Positions 1 to 9,383 of a stretch of 64,000 nucleotides of DNA are shown piece after piece; positions within the stretch are counted from its first letter, which is position 1; each line of letters starts with the position of its first letter. The translations under genes were made by a program, and so were the position numbers. Below the pieces are notes generated by a model. It searched no databases, was not told the origin of the DNA, and saw only the letters and a list, made by a program, of their open reading frames with translations. The DNA is taken from contig DAJPGA010000001.1 of assembly GCA_025992895.1 (NCBI GenBank), positions 817,001 through 881,000 on the forward strand. Direction: 5' to 3'. This stretch comes from Veillonellaceae bacterium (GTDB lineage Bacteria; Bacillota; Negativicutes; Veillonellales; Dialisteraceae).

Positions 1-2
1 CG

Positions 3-3000
3 ATTCTTCGCGAACGTTTTCAGAAGACGCTGGATATCAAGGACGAGGATATGATCGTTCCGGAACACGGCGAACTGTATGTCGCTATCGGCGCTGCTGT
101 TTCCGCCTGCCACGACAAGCCGCTCGATCTTGACAGCTGGCTGACGAAGGTGGAAAACTCGGAAGAGTCTGATCTGGGCAATGCCAAGACGCTCCCGCCG
201 CTCTTTGCAACGGAAGAAGATTACAAGGAATTCAAGGAACGCCATGCTCGTTTCCATGCGCCGAGAGCCGATATTTCCCAGGCAAAGGGCCCGGTATGGC
301 TTGGTATCGACGCCGGATCCACGACGATCAAGGCTGTCCTTCTCGACAGGGAAGGCAATATCCTTTATGAATACTATGCAGGAAATAAGGGTACTCCGCT
401 GAACGGTGCCAGAAAGATTCTGACGGACCTCTATGACAAGCTCCCGAAGGAAGCCGTCATCTGCGGCGCGGGTGTCACCGGTTACGGCGAAGAGCTGATC
501 AAGAGAGCGCTCGAAGCGGATGTAGGCGAAGTCGAAACGATGGCGCACTACAGAGGCGCCAAGCACTTCCTGCCGGATGTTTCCACGATTCTGGATATCG
601 GCGGCCAGGATATGAAGTGCTGCCGCATCAAGGACGGCGCTGTCGATGACATTCTTCTGAATGAAGCATGCTCCTCCGGCTGCGGTTCCTTCCTCGATAC
701 ATTTGCACAGTCCCTTGGCATGGACGTCAAGGAATTCGCGCGCATCGCACTGACAGCCAGGCACCCGGTCGATCTAGGCTCCCGCTGCACGGTCTTCATG
801 AACTCCCGTGTCCGTGAAGCGCAGAAGAACGGCGTATCGGTCGCAGACATTTCTGCCGGCCTTTCCTATTCCGTCATCAAGAATGCGCTGTACAAAGTCA
901 TCCGCCTGCGCACAGCGGCTGATCTTGGCAACAAGGTCGTCGTCCAGGGCGGTACGTTCTATAATGATGCTGTCCTCCGCGCACTGGAACTGCTCCTCGG
1001 CTGCCACGTCATCCGTCCGGATGTCGCAGGGCTGATGGGCGCTTACGGTATTGCGCTGATTACAAAAGATAAATGTCCGGAAGGCCATGTGACCTCGCTC
1101 GTCACCCCTGAAAAACTGAAGAGCCTGTCGCTGACGAATGAAATGAAACGCTGCCCGGGATGCGGCAACCACTGCATGGTTACAATCACCCGCTTCAGCG
1201 ACGGACGTGCCTTCGTTTCCGGCAACCGCTGCGAAAGAGGCGCTGCCATCATGCTGACCGGCAAGAGTGCTCCTCATTCCACGCTCCCGAATATTTACCG
1301 CTGGAAGTACGACGAGATCTGGCACAGGAAGTCCCTGACACCGGGCCAGGCCAAGAGGGGCACCGTCGGCATTCCGCGTACGATGAACATGTACGAAGAT
1401 TTCCCGTACTGGCATGCTTTCTTCACGAAGCTCGGCTACCGTGTCGTCACATCCAGCGAACAGCTGCGTGACATCCCGACCGAAGCGATGGAAACGATTC
1501 CTTCGTATTCCGAATGCTTCCCGGCCAAGCTCGCCCATGCGCATGTCTATGACCTTGCCAAGCACCATCCGGATTTCATCTGGTATCCGTGCATCGACAA
1601 GGGCCCGGACGAAGGCAGCACGAACAGCTACAACTGCCCGATGGTTGCTTCGTATCCGGAAAACATCCAGGCGAATATGGACGAAGTCCTCTCCAAATAC
1701 AAGACCACATTCTATCATCCGTTCCTTCCGCTCCATGCGCCCAAGCAGCTCTACGGCCGCCTGAAAGAATTCTTCAAGCCGATGGGCATTTCCGGCGATG
1801 AACTCAAAGCTGCCATGAATGCAGGCGAAATGGCAGAAGATGCATACAGGAAATCGCTCCGCGATGAGACAAAACGCATCCTGCAGGAAATCCATGACAA
1901 GCACCTGATCGGCATCGTGCTGGCAGGCCGTCCGTACCATGTCGATCCGACGGTCAACCATTCGATTCCTGATCTCATCAACCAGCTGGGCATGGCTGTC
2001 CTTTCTGAAGACGGCGTATCCATGGTGGGCGGCGAATTCCCGAATCTGCGTGTCATGAACCAGTGGACCTGGCACAGCCGTCTGTACAAGGCAGCTGACT
2101 ACGTCACACGCCATCCGGATCTTGAGCTCGTCGAACTGAACTCCTTCGGCTGCGGCCTTGATGCCGTCGTCACCGATCAGGTACAGGAAATCATGAGCAA
2201 GAGAGACCGTCTCTACACCTGCCTCAAGATCGACCAGAGCTTGAACCTCGGCGCTGTCCGTATCCGTCTCCGTTCGCTGAAAGCCGCTATCCAGGAAAGA
2301 ATCCAGGACAGCGAGCACGTACCGGAAATCCATTATCCTAAGGCACAGTTCACCGAGGAAATGAAGAACGACAAGGATTACACGATTCTCGTTCCTGAAA
2401 TGTCCCCGATCCACTTCCCGATCATCCAGGCTGCTGCAAGGGCTGCCGGCTACAATGTCAAAGTCCTTTCCCCGGTCCGTGCGGATATCGATGAAGGGCT
2501 GGCTTCGGTCAACAATGATGCCTGCTACCCGGCCATCATCACGATCGGCTCCCTCATGCGCGCACTGAAATCGGGCGAGTATGACCTGAACCGCACCGCA
2601 CTCATGATGTCCCAGACGGGCGGCATGTGCCGTGCTTCGAACTATATCGGATTCATCCACAAGGCGCTCGATGAAGCAGGCCTGTCCCAGATTCCGGTCA
2701 TTTCCCTGAACACGCAGGGCTTTGAACCGCAGCCTGGCTTCAAGTTCTCGCTGTCCCTGGCAACGAACCTTGTCCAGGCAGTCATTTACGGCGATGCCCT
2801 GCAGCAGTGCCTCTACCGCACGCGTCCGTATGAACTGACACCGGGCAGCGCGGAAATCCTCTGCCGCGACTGGCAGAACCGCTGCTGCGAATCCATCCTC
2901 AAGGGTGAATCCTTCCGCAAGTACAAGAAGAACCTTGCCAATATCATCAAGGACTTCGACCGCCTGCCGCTCAACGACAGTTCGCGCCGTCCGAGAATCG

Positions 3001-3635
3001 GCATCGTCGGTGAGATTTACGTCAAGTTCAGCCCGATCGCATCCAACGATATCGTCCATGCGATTGAAGCGAATGGCGGGGAAGCCGAAACGAGCGGCAT
3101 GCTCGACTTCTTCCTCTACGGTTCTCTCGACAGCCATTTCCAGAGAAAGTTCATGGACGGCTCTATGAGGGAAGACCTGAAGGATACCTTCTCCCGCTAC
3201 ATCCTGGAATGGTACAGAAAGCCGCTGGAAAAGGCAGTGAAGAATTCCAAGCGCTTCCATGAAATCACGAGCATCGAGAAGATGGCCAAGAGAGCATCCC
3301 AGTACCTGTCACTCGGCAACCGCGCCGGCGAAGGCTGGTTCCTCACCGCCGACATGATCGATCTTCTGTATCATGAATGCCGCGGTGTCGTCTGCCTGCA
3401 GCCATTTGCCTGCCTGCCGAACCATATCACCGGCGAAGGCATGGTCCACAAACTGCACTCCGCGTATCCGGAAGCCGTATTCCTGGCTCTCGACTGCGAT
3501 GCCAGTGCCAGTGAAGTCAACCAGGCAAACCGCTTGAAACTGATGATGAGCGCCCTGACCGAGAAGAGTGAATCCAAGGATGACCTCTCCTTCGTCAGAA
3601 AGACCGTAAGTTTGAGAAAAGGAACTGCATTATGA
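3..3635 (+). CDS. 2-hydroxyacyl-CoA dehydratase activase-like giant protein (5' end outside window)
   Basis: The reading frame is open to the left window edge, so the first in-frame ATG (51) is internal and the N-terminus is missing. About 1,210 residues are visible. An ASKHA ATPase domain begins near residue 100 (GIDAGSTTIKAVLLD) and holds the Cys pair of the family (NEACSSGCGSF) that would bind a 4Fe-4S cluster between subunits. The rest matches the long DUF2229/HgdB-like region of fused BadF/BadG/BcrA/BcrD-type activases. Members of this family use ATP to inject an electron into radical acyl-CoA dehydratases; the substrate cannot be told from sequence. The stop overlaps the start of the TetR gene by 4 bp (ATGA), implying translational coupling. 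Family assignment is confident, exact role is not. Confidence 0.88.
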   Translation: MLRERFQKTLDIKDEDMIVPEHGELYVAIGAAVSACHDKPLDLDSWLTKVENSEESDLGNAKTLPPLFATEEDYKEFKERHARFHAPRADISQAKGPVWLGIDAGSTTIKAVLLDREGNILYEYYAGNKGTPLNGARKILTDLYDKLPKEAVICGAGVTGYGEELIKRALEADVGEVETMAHYRGAKHFLPDVSTILDIGGQDMKCCRIKDGAVDDILLNEACSSGCGSFLDTFAQSLGMDVKEFARIALTARHPVDLGSRCTVFMNSRVREAQKNGVSVADISAGLSYSVIKNALYKVIRLRTAADLGNKVVVQGGTFYNDAVLRALELLLGCHVIRPDVAGLMGAYGIALITKDKCPEGHVTSLVTPEKLKSLSLTNEMKRCPGCGNHCMVTITRFSDGRAFVSGNRCERGAAIMLTGKSAPHSTLPNIYRWKYDEIWHRKSLTPGQAKRGTVGIPRTMNMYEDFPYWHAFFTKLGYRVVTSSEQLRDIPTEAMETIPSYSECFPAKLAHAHVYDLAKHHPDFIWYPCIDKGPDEGSTNSYNCPMVASYPENIQANMDEVLSKYKTTFYHPFLPLHAPKQLYGRLKEFFKPMGISGDELKAAMNAGEMAEDAYRKSLRDETKRILQEIHDKHLIGIVLAGRPYHVDPTVNHSIPDLINQLGMAVLSEDGVSMVGGEFPNLRVMNQWTWHSRLYKAADYVTRHPDLELVELNSFGCGLDAVVTDQVQEIMSKRDRLYTCLKIDQSLNLGAVRIRLRSLKAAIQERIQDSEHVPEIHYPKAQFTEEMKNDKDYTILVPEMSPIHFPIIQAAARAAGYNVKVLSPVRADIDEGLASVNNDACYPAIITIGSLMRALKSGEYDLNRTALMMSQTGGMCRASNYIGFIHKALDEAGLSQIPVISLNTQGFEPQPGFKFSLSLATNLVQAVIYGDALQQCLYRTRPYELTPGSAEILCRDWQNRCCESILKGESFRKYKKNLANIIKDFDRLPLNDSSRRPRIGIVGEIYVKFSPIASNDIVHAIEANGGEAETSGMLDFFLYGSLDSHFQRKFMDGSMREDLKDTFSRYILEWYRKPLEKAVKNSKRFHEITSIEKMAKRASQYLSLGNRAGEGWFLTADMIDLLYHECRGVVCLQPFACLPNHITGEGMVHKLHSAYPEAVFLALDCDASASEVNQANRLKLMMSALTEKSESKDDLSFVRKTVSLRKGTAL

Positions 3636-4285
3636 GTGATAGAAAACTGACTGGAAAAGGAGAAAAAGTCCGCGAGAAGATGATTGCCGCTACGGTGAAA
3701 ATTCTTCAGCAGGAAGGCTTCAAGAAGGCGACCGTCCGCTCGATCGCCAAAGAGGCAGACGTCAATATCGCTTCGGTCCGTTATTACTTCGGATCGAAGG
3801 AAGAACTGATCGGCTGCGCTCTGGAATATATGATGGGCAATCTGGAAAACATCGTCGCTTACCTGGACGATACGAGGCTCTCGGCGAAGGAAAGGCTGAA
3901 GAAGTACATCATTGCCTATTTCCATCTCGCCCGCCAGCACCCGGCGCTTTTCCGCTCCATCTCCAATCCTTCCAGCGACGATGCCAAGGATACGTACTTC
4001 ATTTACTTGTCACTTCTGCACAGCCAGTGCTGGAGCAAGGTCATCCGGAATATCGCTGAGATTACCGGATACACCGATCCCGCTGATCTGGATCTCAAAG
4101 CCATGCAGATTTTCTCCGCCGTTGAATTCCCGATCATTCTGGAAAGCAACAAGGCTGATTCCTTCATATCCAACTACACCGACTCCGATACGCTGAGCCG
4201 CTATGTAGACATCCTTCTGGACAATGCAGAAGAGAAGAACGAGAAGAAAGAATACTTGAAAGAAATCATGCACGGTGTAAAATAA
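3632..4285 (+). CDS. TetR/AcrR family transcriptional regulator
   Basis: 217 aa. The N-terminal helix-turn-helix is typical of TetR (around residues 10-56, with KKATVRSIAKEADVNIASV and RYYFGSKEEL). The C-terminal ligand-binding half is generic. The ATG sits inside the stop region of the upstream activase gene (4-bp overlap), so the two are almost certainly co-transcribed and the regulator may control that operon. The effector is unknown. A terminator follows directly. Confidence 0.9.
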   Translation: MSDRKLTGKGEKVREKMIAATVKILQQEGFKKATVRSIAKEADVNIASVRYYFGSKEELIGCALEYMMGNLENIVAYLDDTRLSAKERLKKYIIAYFHLARQHPALFRSISNPSSDDAKDTYFIYLSLLHSQCWSKVIRNIAEITGYTDPADLDLKAMQIFSAVEFPIILESNKADSFISNYTDSDTLSRYVDILLDNAEEKNEKKEYLKEIMHGVK

Positions 4286-4304
4286 AAACAGAAAACCATA
4301 AAAA

Positions 4305-4337
4305 GAGACTCCCGGTACAAAGCCGGGAGCCCTTTTA
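4305..4337 (+). terminator. Rho-independent terminator after the TetR gene
   Basis: A 7-bp perfect stem (CTCCCGG at 4309-4315 with CCGGGAG at 4323-4329) and a 7-nt loop are followed by CCTTTTATT. It ends the activase-TetR unit just before the HAD gene. Confidence 0.85.
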
Positions 4338-4355
4338 TTCCCTGAAAGGAGAGCC

Positions 4356-5054
4356 ATGGACTCTTATAATTACTACCTCTTCGACCTGGACGGAACGATT
4401 TCCGAATCCGCTCCGGGCATCGTCAAAGCCGTGAAGTACGGCCTCGGCGAGGCAGGCATTCATGAAGAAGATGCAGAAAAGCTCCACAGCTTCATCGGCC
4501 CGCCTCTCAATGTGCAGATGAAAAAACTCTACGGCATGACCGATGAGCAGATCGTCACTGCCGTCACTGCCTTCAGGAAACTCTATGAAGATGAAGGCGG
4601 ACTCTATGACTGCGAAGCCTATGACGGCATCGGAGATCTTCTCTATGATCTCAAGAAGGAAGGCAAGGTTCTTGCCGTCGCATCGAGCAAGCCGGAACCT
4701 TTCGTAAGAAAAATCATCGACCGCTTCGGCTTCACCGACGCCTTCGACGTCATCTGCGGAAGCGGCATTGGCGACGAACTTACCAAGAAAGCCAGCCGCG
4801 GCCAGAAAGCAGAAATCATCCACAAAGCCATGGGCCAGCTTTCCGGCAATGGAAATGCAGAAAGTCTGGCGGGCAGGACCGTCATGATCGGAGACACCGG
4901 TTACGACATCCTGGGCGCCAAAGCCAACAACCTCCCCAGCGTAGGCGTCGCCTACGGCTACGGCAGCAGACAGGAACTCGAAGAAGCCGGCGCAGAAAAA
5001 GTAGCCGACACCGTAGAAAACCTGAGAAAAATCCTCCTTTGCGGAGAGAGATAA
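4356..5054 (+). CDS. HAD-family phosphatase (phosphoglycolate phosphatase-like)
   Basis: 232 aa. Motif I is FDLDGTISES (residues about 9-18), motif II lies around VASSKPEPF and motif III/IV is the C-terminal GDTGYDILGAKANN, as in Gph/PgmB-type HAD hydrolases with an alpha-helical cap. The start ATG follows AAAGGAGAGCC. It is a stand-alone gene between two terminators. The substrate is not predictable; phosphoglycolate phosphatase is the usual automatic annotation. Confidence 0.88.
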   Translation: MDSYNYYLFDLDGTISESAPGIVKAVKYGLGEAGIHEEDAEKLHSFIGPPLNVQMKKLYGMTDEQIVTAVTAFRKLYEDEGGLYDCEAYDGIGDLLYDLKKEGKVLAVASSKPEPFVRKIIDRFGFTDAFDVICGSGIGDELTKKASRGQKAEIIHKAMGQLSGNGNAESLAGRTVMIGDTGYDILGAKANNLPSVGVAYGYGSRQELEEAGAEKVADTVENLRKILLCGER

Positions 5055-5117
5055 AGGAAACAGGAAACTGCATCGTTTCTTCAGCGGCAAAATACAGCAT
5101 TTCCGACAGCTTTGCTG

Positions 5118-5275
5118 ATTGCAAGATTTTCCTTTTTCCACGAGCGAAGCGAGGTTTAGCTGTCCCCGTTAGGGGAAAGTGGCGCGGATGCGCCGAAAGG
5201 GGTTCATTTTCTAAAAGAGGCGGATAGGGCTGATTACCACGCAGCAAAGCTGCGGTTGTTCGTTTTTCCATCTTT
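5118..5275. repeat. Interspersed repeat fragment
   Basis: Non-coding. It contains modules seen again at 12.7-13.4, 15.1-16.0, 19.9-20.6, 22.3, 26.6 and 41.5 kb: a CGAGCGAAGCGAGG palindrome, CCCCGTTAGGGG, GGATAGGGCTGATTACCACG and GCAGCAAAGCTGC. The part at about 5158-5206 is found in inverted orientation at about 15713-15762. No ORF of substance. Confidence 0.75.
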
Positions 5276-5310
5276 TATGAGCTAAGTTTCCTCATCCCAT
5301 ATCCCCAACA

Positions 5311-5358
5311 CAAAAAGAGCCTGTACCGAAATGTGCAATCATCTCGGTACAGGCTTCT
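5311..5358. terminator. Bidirectional terminator between converging genes
   Basis: An 11-bp stem (5319-5329 with 5344-5354) is flanked by A- and T-rich runs. The loop carries AAATGTGCAATCAT, the reverse complement of the loop in four other hairpins of this window. It separates the plus-strand HAD gene from the minus-strand ogt gene and can serve both. Confidence 0.85.
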
Positions 5359-5811
5359 TTATTTCCTCGTAATTCCTTCTTCTTTCCATAGGGCATACTT
5401 GTACTTCATGCCATTAGAATAGCCGCCGTCATTGTTTTTCCCCACGACTCTGTGGCAGGGGATGATGACGCAGACGGGATTCTTGCCGCAGGCATTTCCT
5501 ACGGCGCGGGATGCTTTGGGGCGGCCGATTTCCTTGGCGATTTCCCCATAAGTCATAAGATGGCCATAAGGAATTTTCTCAAGTACGCTCCACACGTCCT
5601 TTTCAAAGGCAGTGCCTTTGGGCTGTACGGGAAGGTCGAAGGTTTTCCGCTTTCCCTTGAAGTATTCCTCCAGTTCCTTTTCTGCTTTTTTAAGAAGCGC
5701 GGTCTCGGCAGGGAAGGGGGCTTCCTCTGTCCAGTCACATGCAGTGATGAATCCGTTTTCTTCAGTCAGTTTCAGATGGCCGCACGGGACGGCAAGGATA
5801 CAGGATATCAT
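5359..5811 (-). CDS. ogt: Methylated-DNA--protein-cysteine methyltransferase
   Basis: 150 aa. It transfers the alkyl group of O6-alkylguanine in DNA to its own cysteine, a suicide repair reaction. The active-site motif IPCHRV is present with Cys near residue 119, preceded by the DNA-binding helix region (PKASRAVGNACGKNP). An N-terminal Ogt-like domain is short, typical of the 150-170 aa class. It sits 12 bp downstream of the exonuclease gene on the same strand, so both could share a transcript. Confidence 0.92.
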   Translation of the reverse strand: MISCILAVPCGHLKLTEENGFITACDWTEEAPFPAETALLKKAEKELEEYFKGKRKTFDLPVQPKGTAFEKDVWSVLEKIPYGHLMTYGEIAKEIGRPKASRAVGNACGKNPVCVIIPCHRVVGKNNDGGYSNGMKYKYALWKEEGITRK

Positions 5812-5823
5812 AGGGATCTCCTT

Positions 5824-6411
5824 TCACGGTGCAAGAAGGCGTTTGGCGCCGCGCTTGATGGCGAAGCGCTTCAGCTGCTGGCCGGTCATTTTCATGAGGG
5901 CTTCCGCATCGGTGGCGCCTGTCTTTTCGATGGCGCTTCTGACGATGTATTCGCAGGCTCTTGCATCATCTAACGCCTGATGATGGTTGAATGTGAATCC
6001 CAGCTCTTCGGCGACGGTGTTCAGCTTATGGTTCGGCAGGTCCGCCCAGAGTTTTCTGGAAAGGACGACGGTGTCGCCGTAGCGGAAGTGGATGTCGGGA
6101 AGCTGGTATGTATCAATGGCAGAAGCAAGGACGCCCATATCGAAGCGCGCGTTGTGGGCAAAGACGATGCCGCCCTCAAGGCGCATGGCGATGTCCTTCC
6201 AGAAGTAGGGAAATTCGTCCTCGTCGATGACGTCTTCCGGATAGATGCCGTTGATTTTCGAGCAGCCTTCATCGAAGTTCAGGCTGAGCGGATGAATGAG
6301 ATGGTACCATTCATCGATGACTTCGTGTCCGTCGCTTGTGACGATTCCAAGCGAGCAGGCATTGGCGGGGCCCCAGTACGCCGTTTCAAAGTCAAGTGCT
6401 ATATATTTCAT
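5824..6411 (-). CDS. DEDDh 3'-5' exonuclease (DnaQ/PolC epsilon-like)
   Basis: 195 aa from the chosen start. ExoI motif ALDFETA is at residues 4-10, ExoII is around HNARFDMGVL and ExoIII is HQALDDARAC, giving the DEDD residues plus the catalytic His of the DEDDh class. The start at 6411 is preferred to an upstream ATG at 6441 because it begins with MKYIALDF like the family and has a GAGG ribosome site overlapping the TGA stop of the upstream B3/4 gene. Likely a stand-alone proofreading or repair nuclease; it lacks a polymerase domain. Confidence 0.88.
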   Translation of the reverse strand: MKYIALDFETAYWGPANACSLGIVTSDGHEVIDEWYHLIHPLSLNFDEGCSKINGIYPEDVIDEDEFPYFWKDIAMRLEGGIVFAHNARFDMGVLASAIDTYQLPDIHFRYGDTVVLSRKLWADLPNHKLNTVAEELGFTFNHHQALDDARACEYIVRSAIEKTGATDAEALMKMTGQQLKRFAIKRGAKRLLAP

Positions 6412-6418
6412 GGATGCC

Positions 6419-7153
6419 TCAGATAGCCGAGGTGAATTCATGCGGGCTGGCTTCGATCCAGCCTACTTCGACGGAGCGGTCAAAGGCGGATTTCAGGCGG
6501 CGTGCAAGTTCATTTCTTGCAGCAGCGACCTTTTTGCGGCTTTCCCCGAAGCCTGTGATGAGGACGAGGATATTTTCAGAGTCTTCATTGACAGCGCCTG
6601 CTTCTTCGCCGTCAGTCAGCCAGTCATTTTCAGAGACCTTGTCTCCCAGGGTGACGCGTGCGCCGTTTTCGGTGCGTTCGATCCTGAGGACATCGTCATT
6701 TCTTCCCATATCGTAGGCATGGATGTCGACGTGGAATTTCAGCATGCCGCCGCGGACCATGTCCATGATCGGATTGACGCGGGGGAGAATGTCCGAGCCT
6801 GCCAGTTCATCCATGGATGCCTGTTTCGGCGCGGAAAGGATTTCAATGTCGTCGTCCGTTTCTTCCTCCTCAGCGATGCCGAGGCCTTTCTTGTATTCGC
6901 GGATGACAGTTTCAAGGGCGGAGGATTTTCCTTCTTCGCCAAGGGTTTCAAAAGCTTTCTGGTAGGAAGCGATGTCTCCATCTGCCATGCCAGGGTTCAT
7001 TTTAAGGAGCAGGTTGGCTTCCGTGCAGCATCTGCGGCGGAAGAGTTCTGCTTCGCGGTTCAGTCCGCGGTTGTCGGCTGCGCGAAGGGCAATGATGCCG
7101 ATGCAAAGGCCGGGGATTTCTTCAAAAAGACGATCGTCTGCTGTGACTTTCAT
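6419..7153 (-). CDS. B3/B4 tRNA-binding domain protein (PheT-like editing domain)
   Basis: 244 aa. It resembles free-standing B3/4 domain proteins related to the editing module of phenylalanyl-tRNA synthetase beta: an N-terminal fold with IPGLCIGIIALRAADN, then a central GGGxxxMVNPI-like stretch (PRVNPIMDMV) and the substrate-binding strand region. A possible role is hydrolysis of mischarged aminoacyl-tRNA, but no member is firmly characterised, so function is inference. Its stop codon overlaps the ribosome site of the exonuclease gene. Confidence 0.75.
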   Translation of the reverse strand: MKVTADDRLFEEIPGLCIGIIALRAADNRGLNREAELFRRRCCTEANLLLKMNPGMADGDIASYQKAFETLGEEGKSSALETVIREYKKGLGIAEEEETDDDIEILSAPKQASMDELAGSDILPRVNPIMDMVRGGMLKFHVDIHAYDMGRNDDVLRIERTENGARVTLGDKVSENDWLTDGEEAGAVNEDSENILVLITGFGESRKKVAAARNELARRLKSAFDRSVEVGWIEASPHEFTSAI

Positions 7154-7238
7154 GTTGTACCTCCCAAATTGAGTTTGCTTTATTATTATACCATTCCCAT
7201 CCGCTCTATATATAAGGAATGGATATAAGGAATGGAAA

Positions 7239-7796
7239 TCAGATTTCGTGGTCCGAAATGACCTTCATGATTTCATCGACGCTGCTGCAGATGAAAATGT
7301 TATCGCGGTCGCCTTCTTCCATGAAGCCTTCTTCTTCCCATGCATTGATGAGGGAGAGGAGGGGATCGTAGAAGCCGTCTACGTTGGCAATGATGACGGG
7401 CGGGCGTTTCCCTTCGCCGTAAATGCGGAGGTGGCTGATGGTATCGGAGAATTCTTCCAGCGTGCCCGGGCCTCCCGGGAGAGCGATGAAGGCATGGCCG
7501 GATCCGATCATGATTTTCTTTCTTTCGACCATGTCGGGGACTTCGATGAGCTTTGTGATGCCGCGGTGCGCCTGTTCCTTCAGGATGAAGACTTCGGGAA
7601 TGACGCCGATGACTTTGCCGCCTGCTGCCATGGCTGCGTCAGCGACGATGCCCATGAGGCCGACGGTGCCGCCGCCGTATGTGATGGTGCGGCCGCTCTT
7701 GGCAATGGCTTCAGCGAGTTCTCCGGCAAAGGCTGCGTAGGAGAGTTCGGCTCCAAAGTGCGAGCCGCAGTATATGACGATATTTTCCAGTTTCAT
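7239..7796 (-). CDS. LOG family protein (nucleoside 5'-monophosphate phosphoribohydrolase-like)
   Basis: 185 aa. The LOG signature PGGPGTLEEF is present (the family has PGGxGTxxE) with GGGTVGLMG upstream, both forming the nucleotide pocket. Bacterial members hydrolyse N6-substituted or plain AMP to base plus ribose 5-phosphate; the physiological role is usually unknown. First gene of a minus-strand run, separated by 85 bp from the B3/4 gene. Confidence 0.88.
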   Translation of the reverse strand: MKLENIVIYCGSHFGAELSYAAFAGELAEAIAKSGRTITYGGGTVGLMGIVADAAMAAGGKVIGVIPEVFILKEQAHRGITKLIEVPDMVERKKIMIGSGHAFIALPGGPGTLEEFSDTISHLRIYGEGKRPPVIIANVDGFYDPLLSLINAWEEEGFMEEGDRDNIFICSSVDEIMKVISDHEI

Positions 7797-8069
7797 AATG
7801 ATTTCCTTTCTTTACACTTTTCTTATTGTATCATAGGATGGTTTTTCATTCTCCATAGGATAGTTTTTCGTTCTTTTTATGAAAAATTTTTGAAAAATAA
7901 AAATAAAATGAAGAGAAGAATCTGGGAATGTTTTGTACATTCTCATTTCCTGATGAAAAAGGGGCATGCCGCCAGTCCCGTAAAACGGGCATTTCTAAGG
8001 CTATGGTACGCGAGGATACGTGGTAAAAAAGTTCTGCATAAACACGGGAAAAATTCGCTATGGGAAATG

Positions 8070-8098
8070 TTGACATCGGATAGAAGGAATGTTATAAT
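8070..8098 (+). promoter_or_regulatory. Consensus sigma-70 promoter of the ribosomal/translation factor operon
   Basis: TTGACA at 8070-8075, a 17-bp spacer, and TATAAT at 8093-8098: a perfect match in both boxes. It lies 47 bp before the L7Ae-like gene and explains strong expression of the downstream genes without an adjacent rpoBC unit. Confidence 0.88.
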
Positions 8099-8144
8099 TC
8101 CAATGTTGCGTGGATTTAGTGTGCTGTAAAGCAGGTGAGAATGA

Positions 8145-8396
8145 ATGACACTGGAAGAATTGAAATCAGCAGCTTTTGTTGTAGGAATGAAAGAAACGGA
8201 GCGGGCCGTCGAAAAGCAGGAAGCCGCATGCGTATTTATCGCATCGGACTGTGACGAGCGTATTTCCCGTCCATTGATGGAGGCCTGCCAGTCGTCAGGA
8301 ATTCCTGTGGAACAGGGATTCACGAAGAAAGAAATCGGCCGCGCGTGCGGGATCAAGGTAAAAGCCGCTTCCGCAGCCGTTCTCAAATCCCGGTAA
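8145..8396 (+). CDS. Ribosomal protein L7Ae-like (YbxF/RplGB family)
   Basis: 83 aa. A short L7Ae/L30e-fold protein of the kind found just upstream of rpsL in Firmicutes; such proteins bind K-turn RNA. The core includes ACVFIASDCDE and the C-terminal GRACGIKVKAASAAV. The ATG at 8145 is preceded by AGGTGAG. It is the first gene of the operon. Confidence 0.85.
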   Translation: MTLEELKSAAFVVGMKETERAVEKQEAACVFIASDCDERISRPLMEACQSSGIPVEQGFTKKEIGRACGIKVKAASAAVLKSR

Positions 8397-8463
8397 TATC
8401 CATCGGGGCTATGCTCCGGAGGATCAATTATAAATTTCCCTTTATGGAAAGGAGGTGCCCATT

Positions 8464-8838
8464 TTGCCGACAATCAATCAGCTGGTTCGTAAAGGCCGCC
8501 AGACTCTGGCAGTCAAAGCGAAGACCCCGGCTCTGAAACAGTCCCCACAGAAACGTGGTGTCTGCACAAGAGTTTACACAGCTACACCGAAGAAGCCAAA
8601 CTCTGCTCTTCGTAAAGTAGCACGTGTACGCCTGACCAACGGAATCGAAGTTTCTGCTTACATTCCGGGCGAAGGCCATAACCTGCAGGAACACAGCGTC
8701 GTCCTCATCAGAGGCGGCCGTGTTAAGGATCTTCCAGGTGTTCGTTACCACATTATCCGCGGCGCTCTCGATACCGTAGGCGTATCCGGACGTCAGCAGG
8801 CCCGTTCTAAATACGGCGCTAAACGCGACAAGAAATAA
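8464..8838 (+). CDS. rpsL: 30S ribosomal protein S12
   Basis: 124 aa with the usual length and start ([11 protein letters not shown]), the [14 protein letters not shown] core and the C-terminal RSKYGAKR. The start is taken as TTG at 8464, eight bases after AGGAGG; the in-frame GTG at 8455 overlaps that ribosome site and would add three non-family residues. S12 shapes the decoding centre. The loop residue lysine of TPKKPNSA is wild type for streptomycin sensitivity. Confidence 0.97.
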   Translation: MPTINQLVRKGRQTLAVKAKTPALKQSPQKRGVCTRVYTATPKKPNSALRKVARVRLTNGIEVSAYIPGEGHNLQEHSVVLIRGGRVKDLPGVRYHIIRGALDTVGVSGRQQARSKYGAKRDKK

Positions 8839-8877
8839 TCTGAAACGAATAATAATGTGATCAATGAACTACTTTAA

Positions 8878-9363
<486 letters not shown>

Positions 9364-9383
9364 TATAAGAAGGAGTAACAATC

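Noticed and set aside
774..3260. 828-codon ORF on the minus strand opposite the activase gene
   Set aside because: It is the antisense shadow of a strongly biased coding gene; the translation has no family features, and the plus-strand gene has clear motifs across the same span.
8455..8463. GTG start for rpsL three codons upstream
   Set aside because: The GTG is part of the AGGAGG ribosome site and would add residues not found in S12; TTG at 8464 gives the exact family length.
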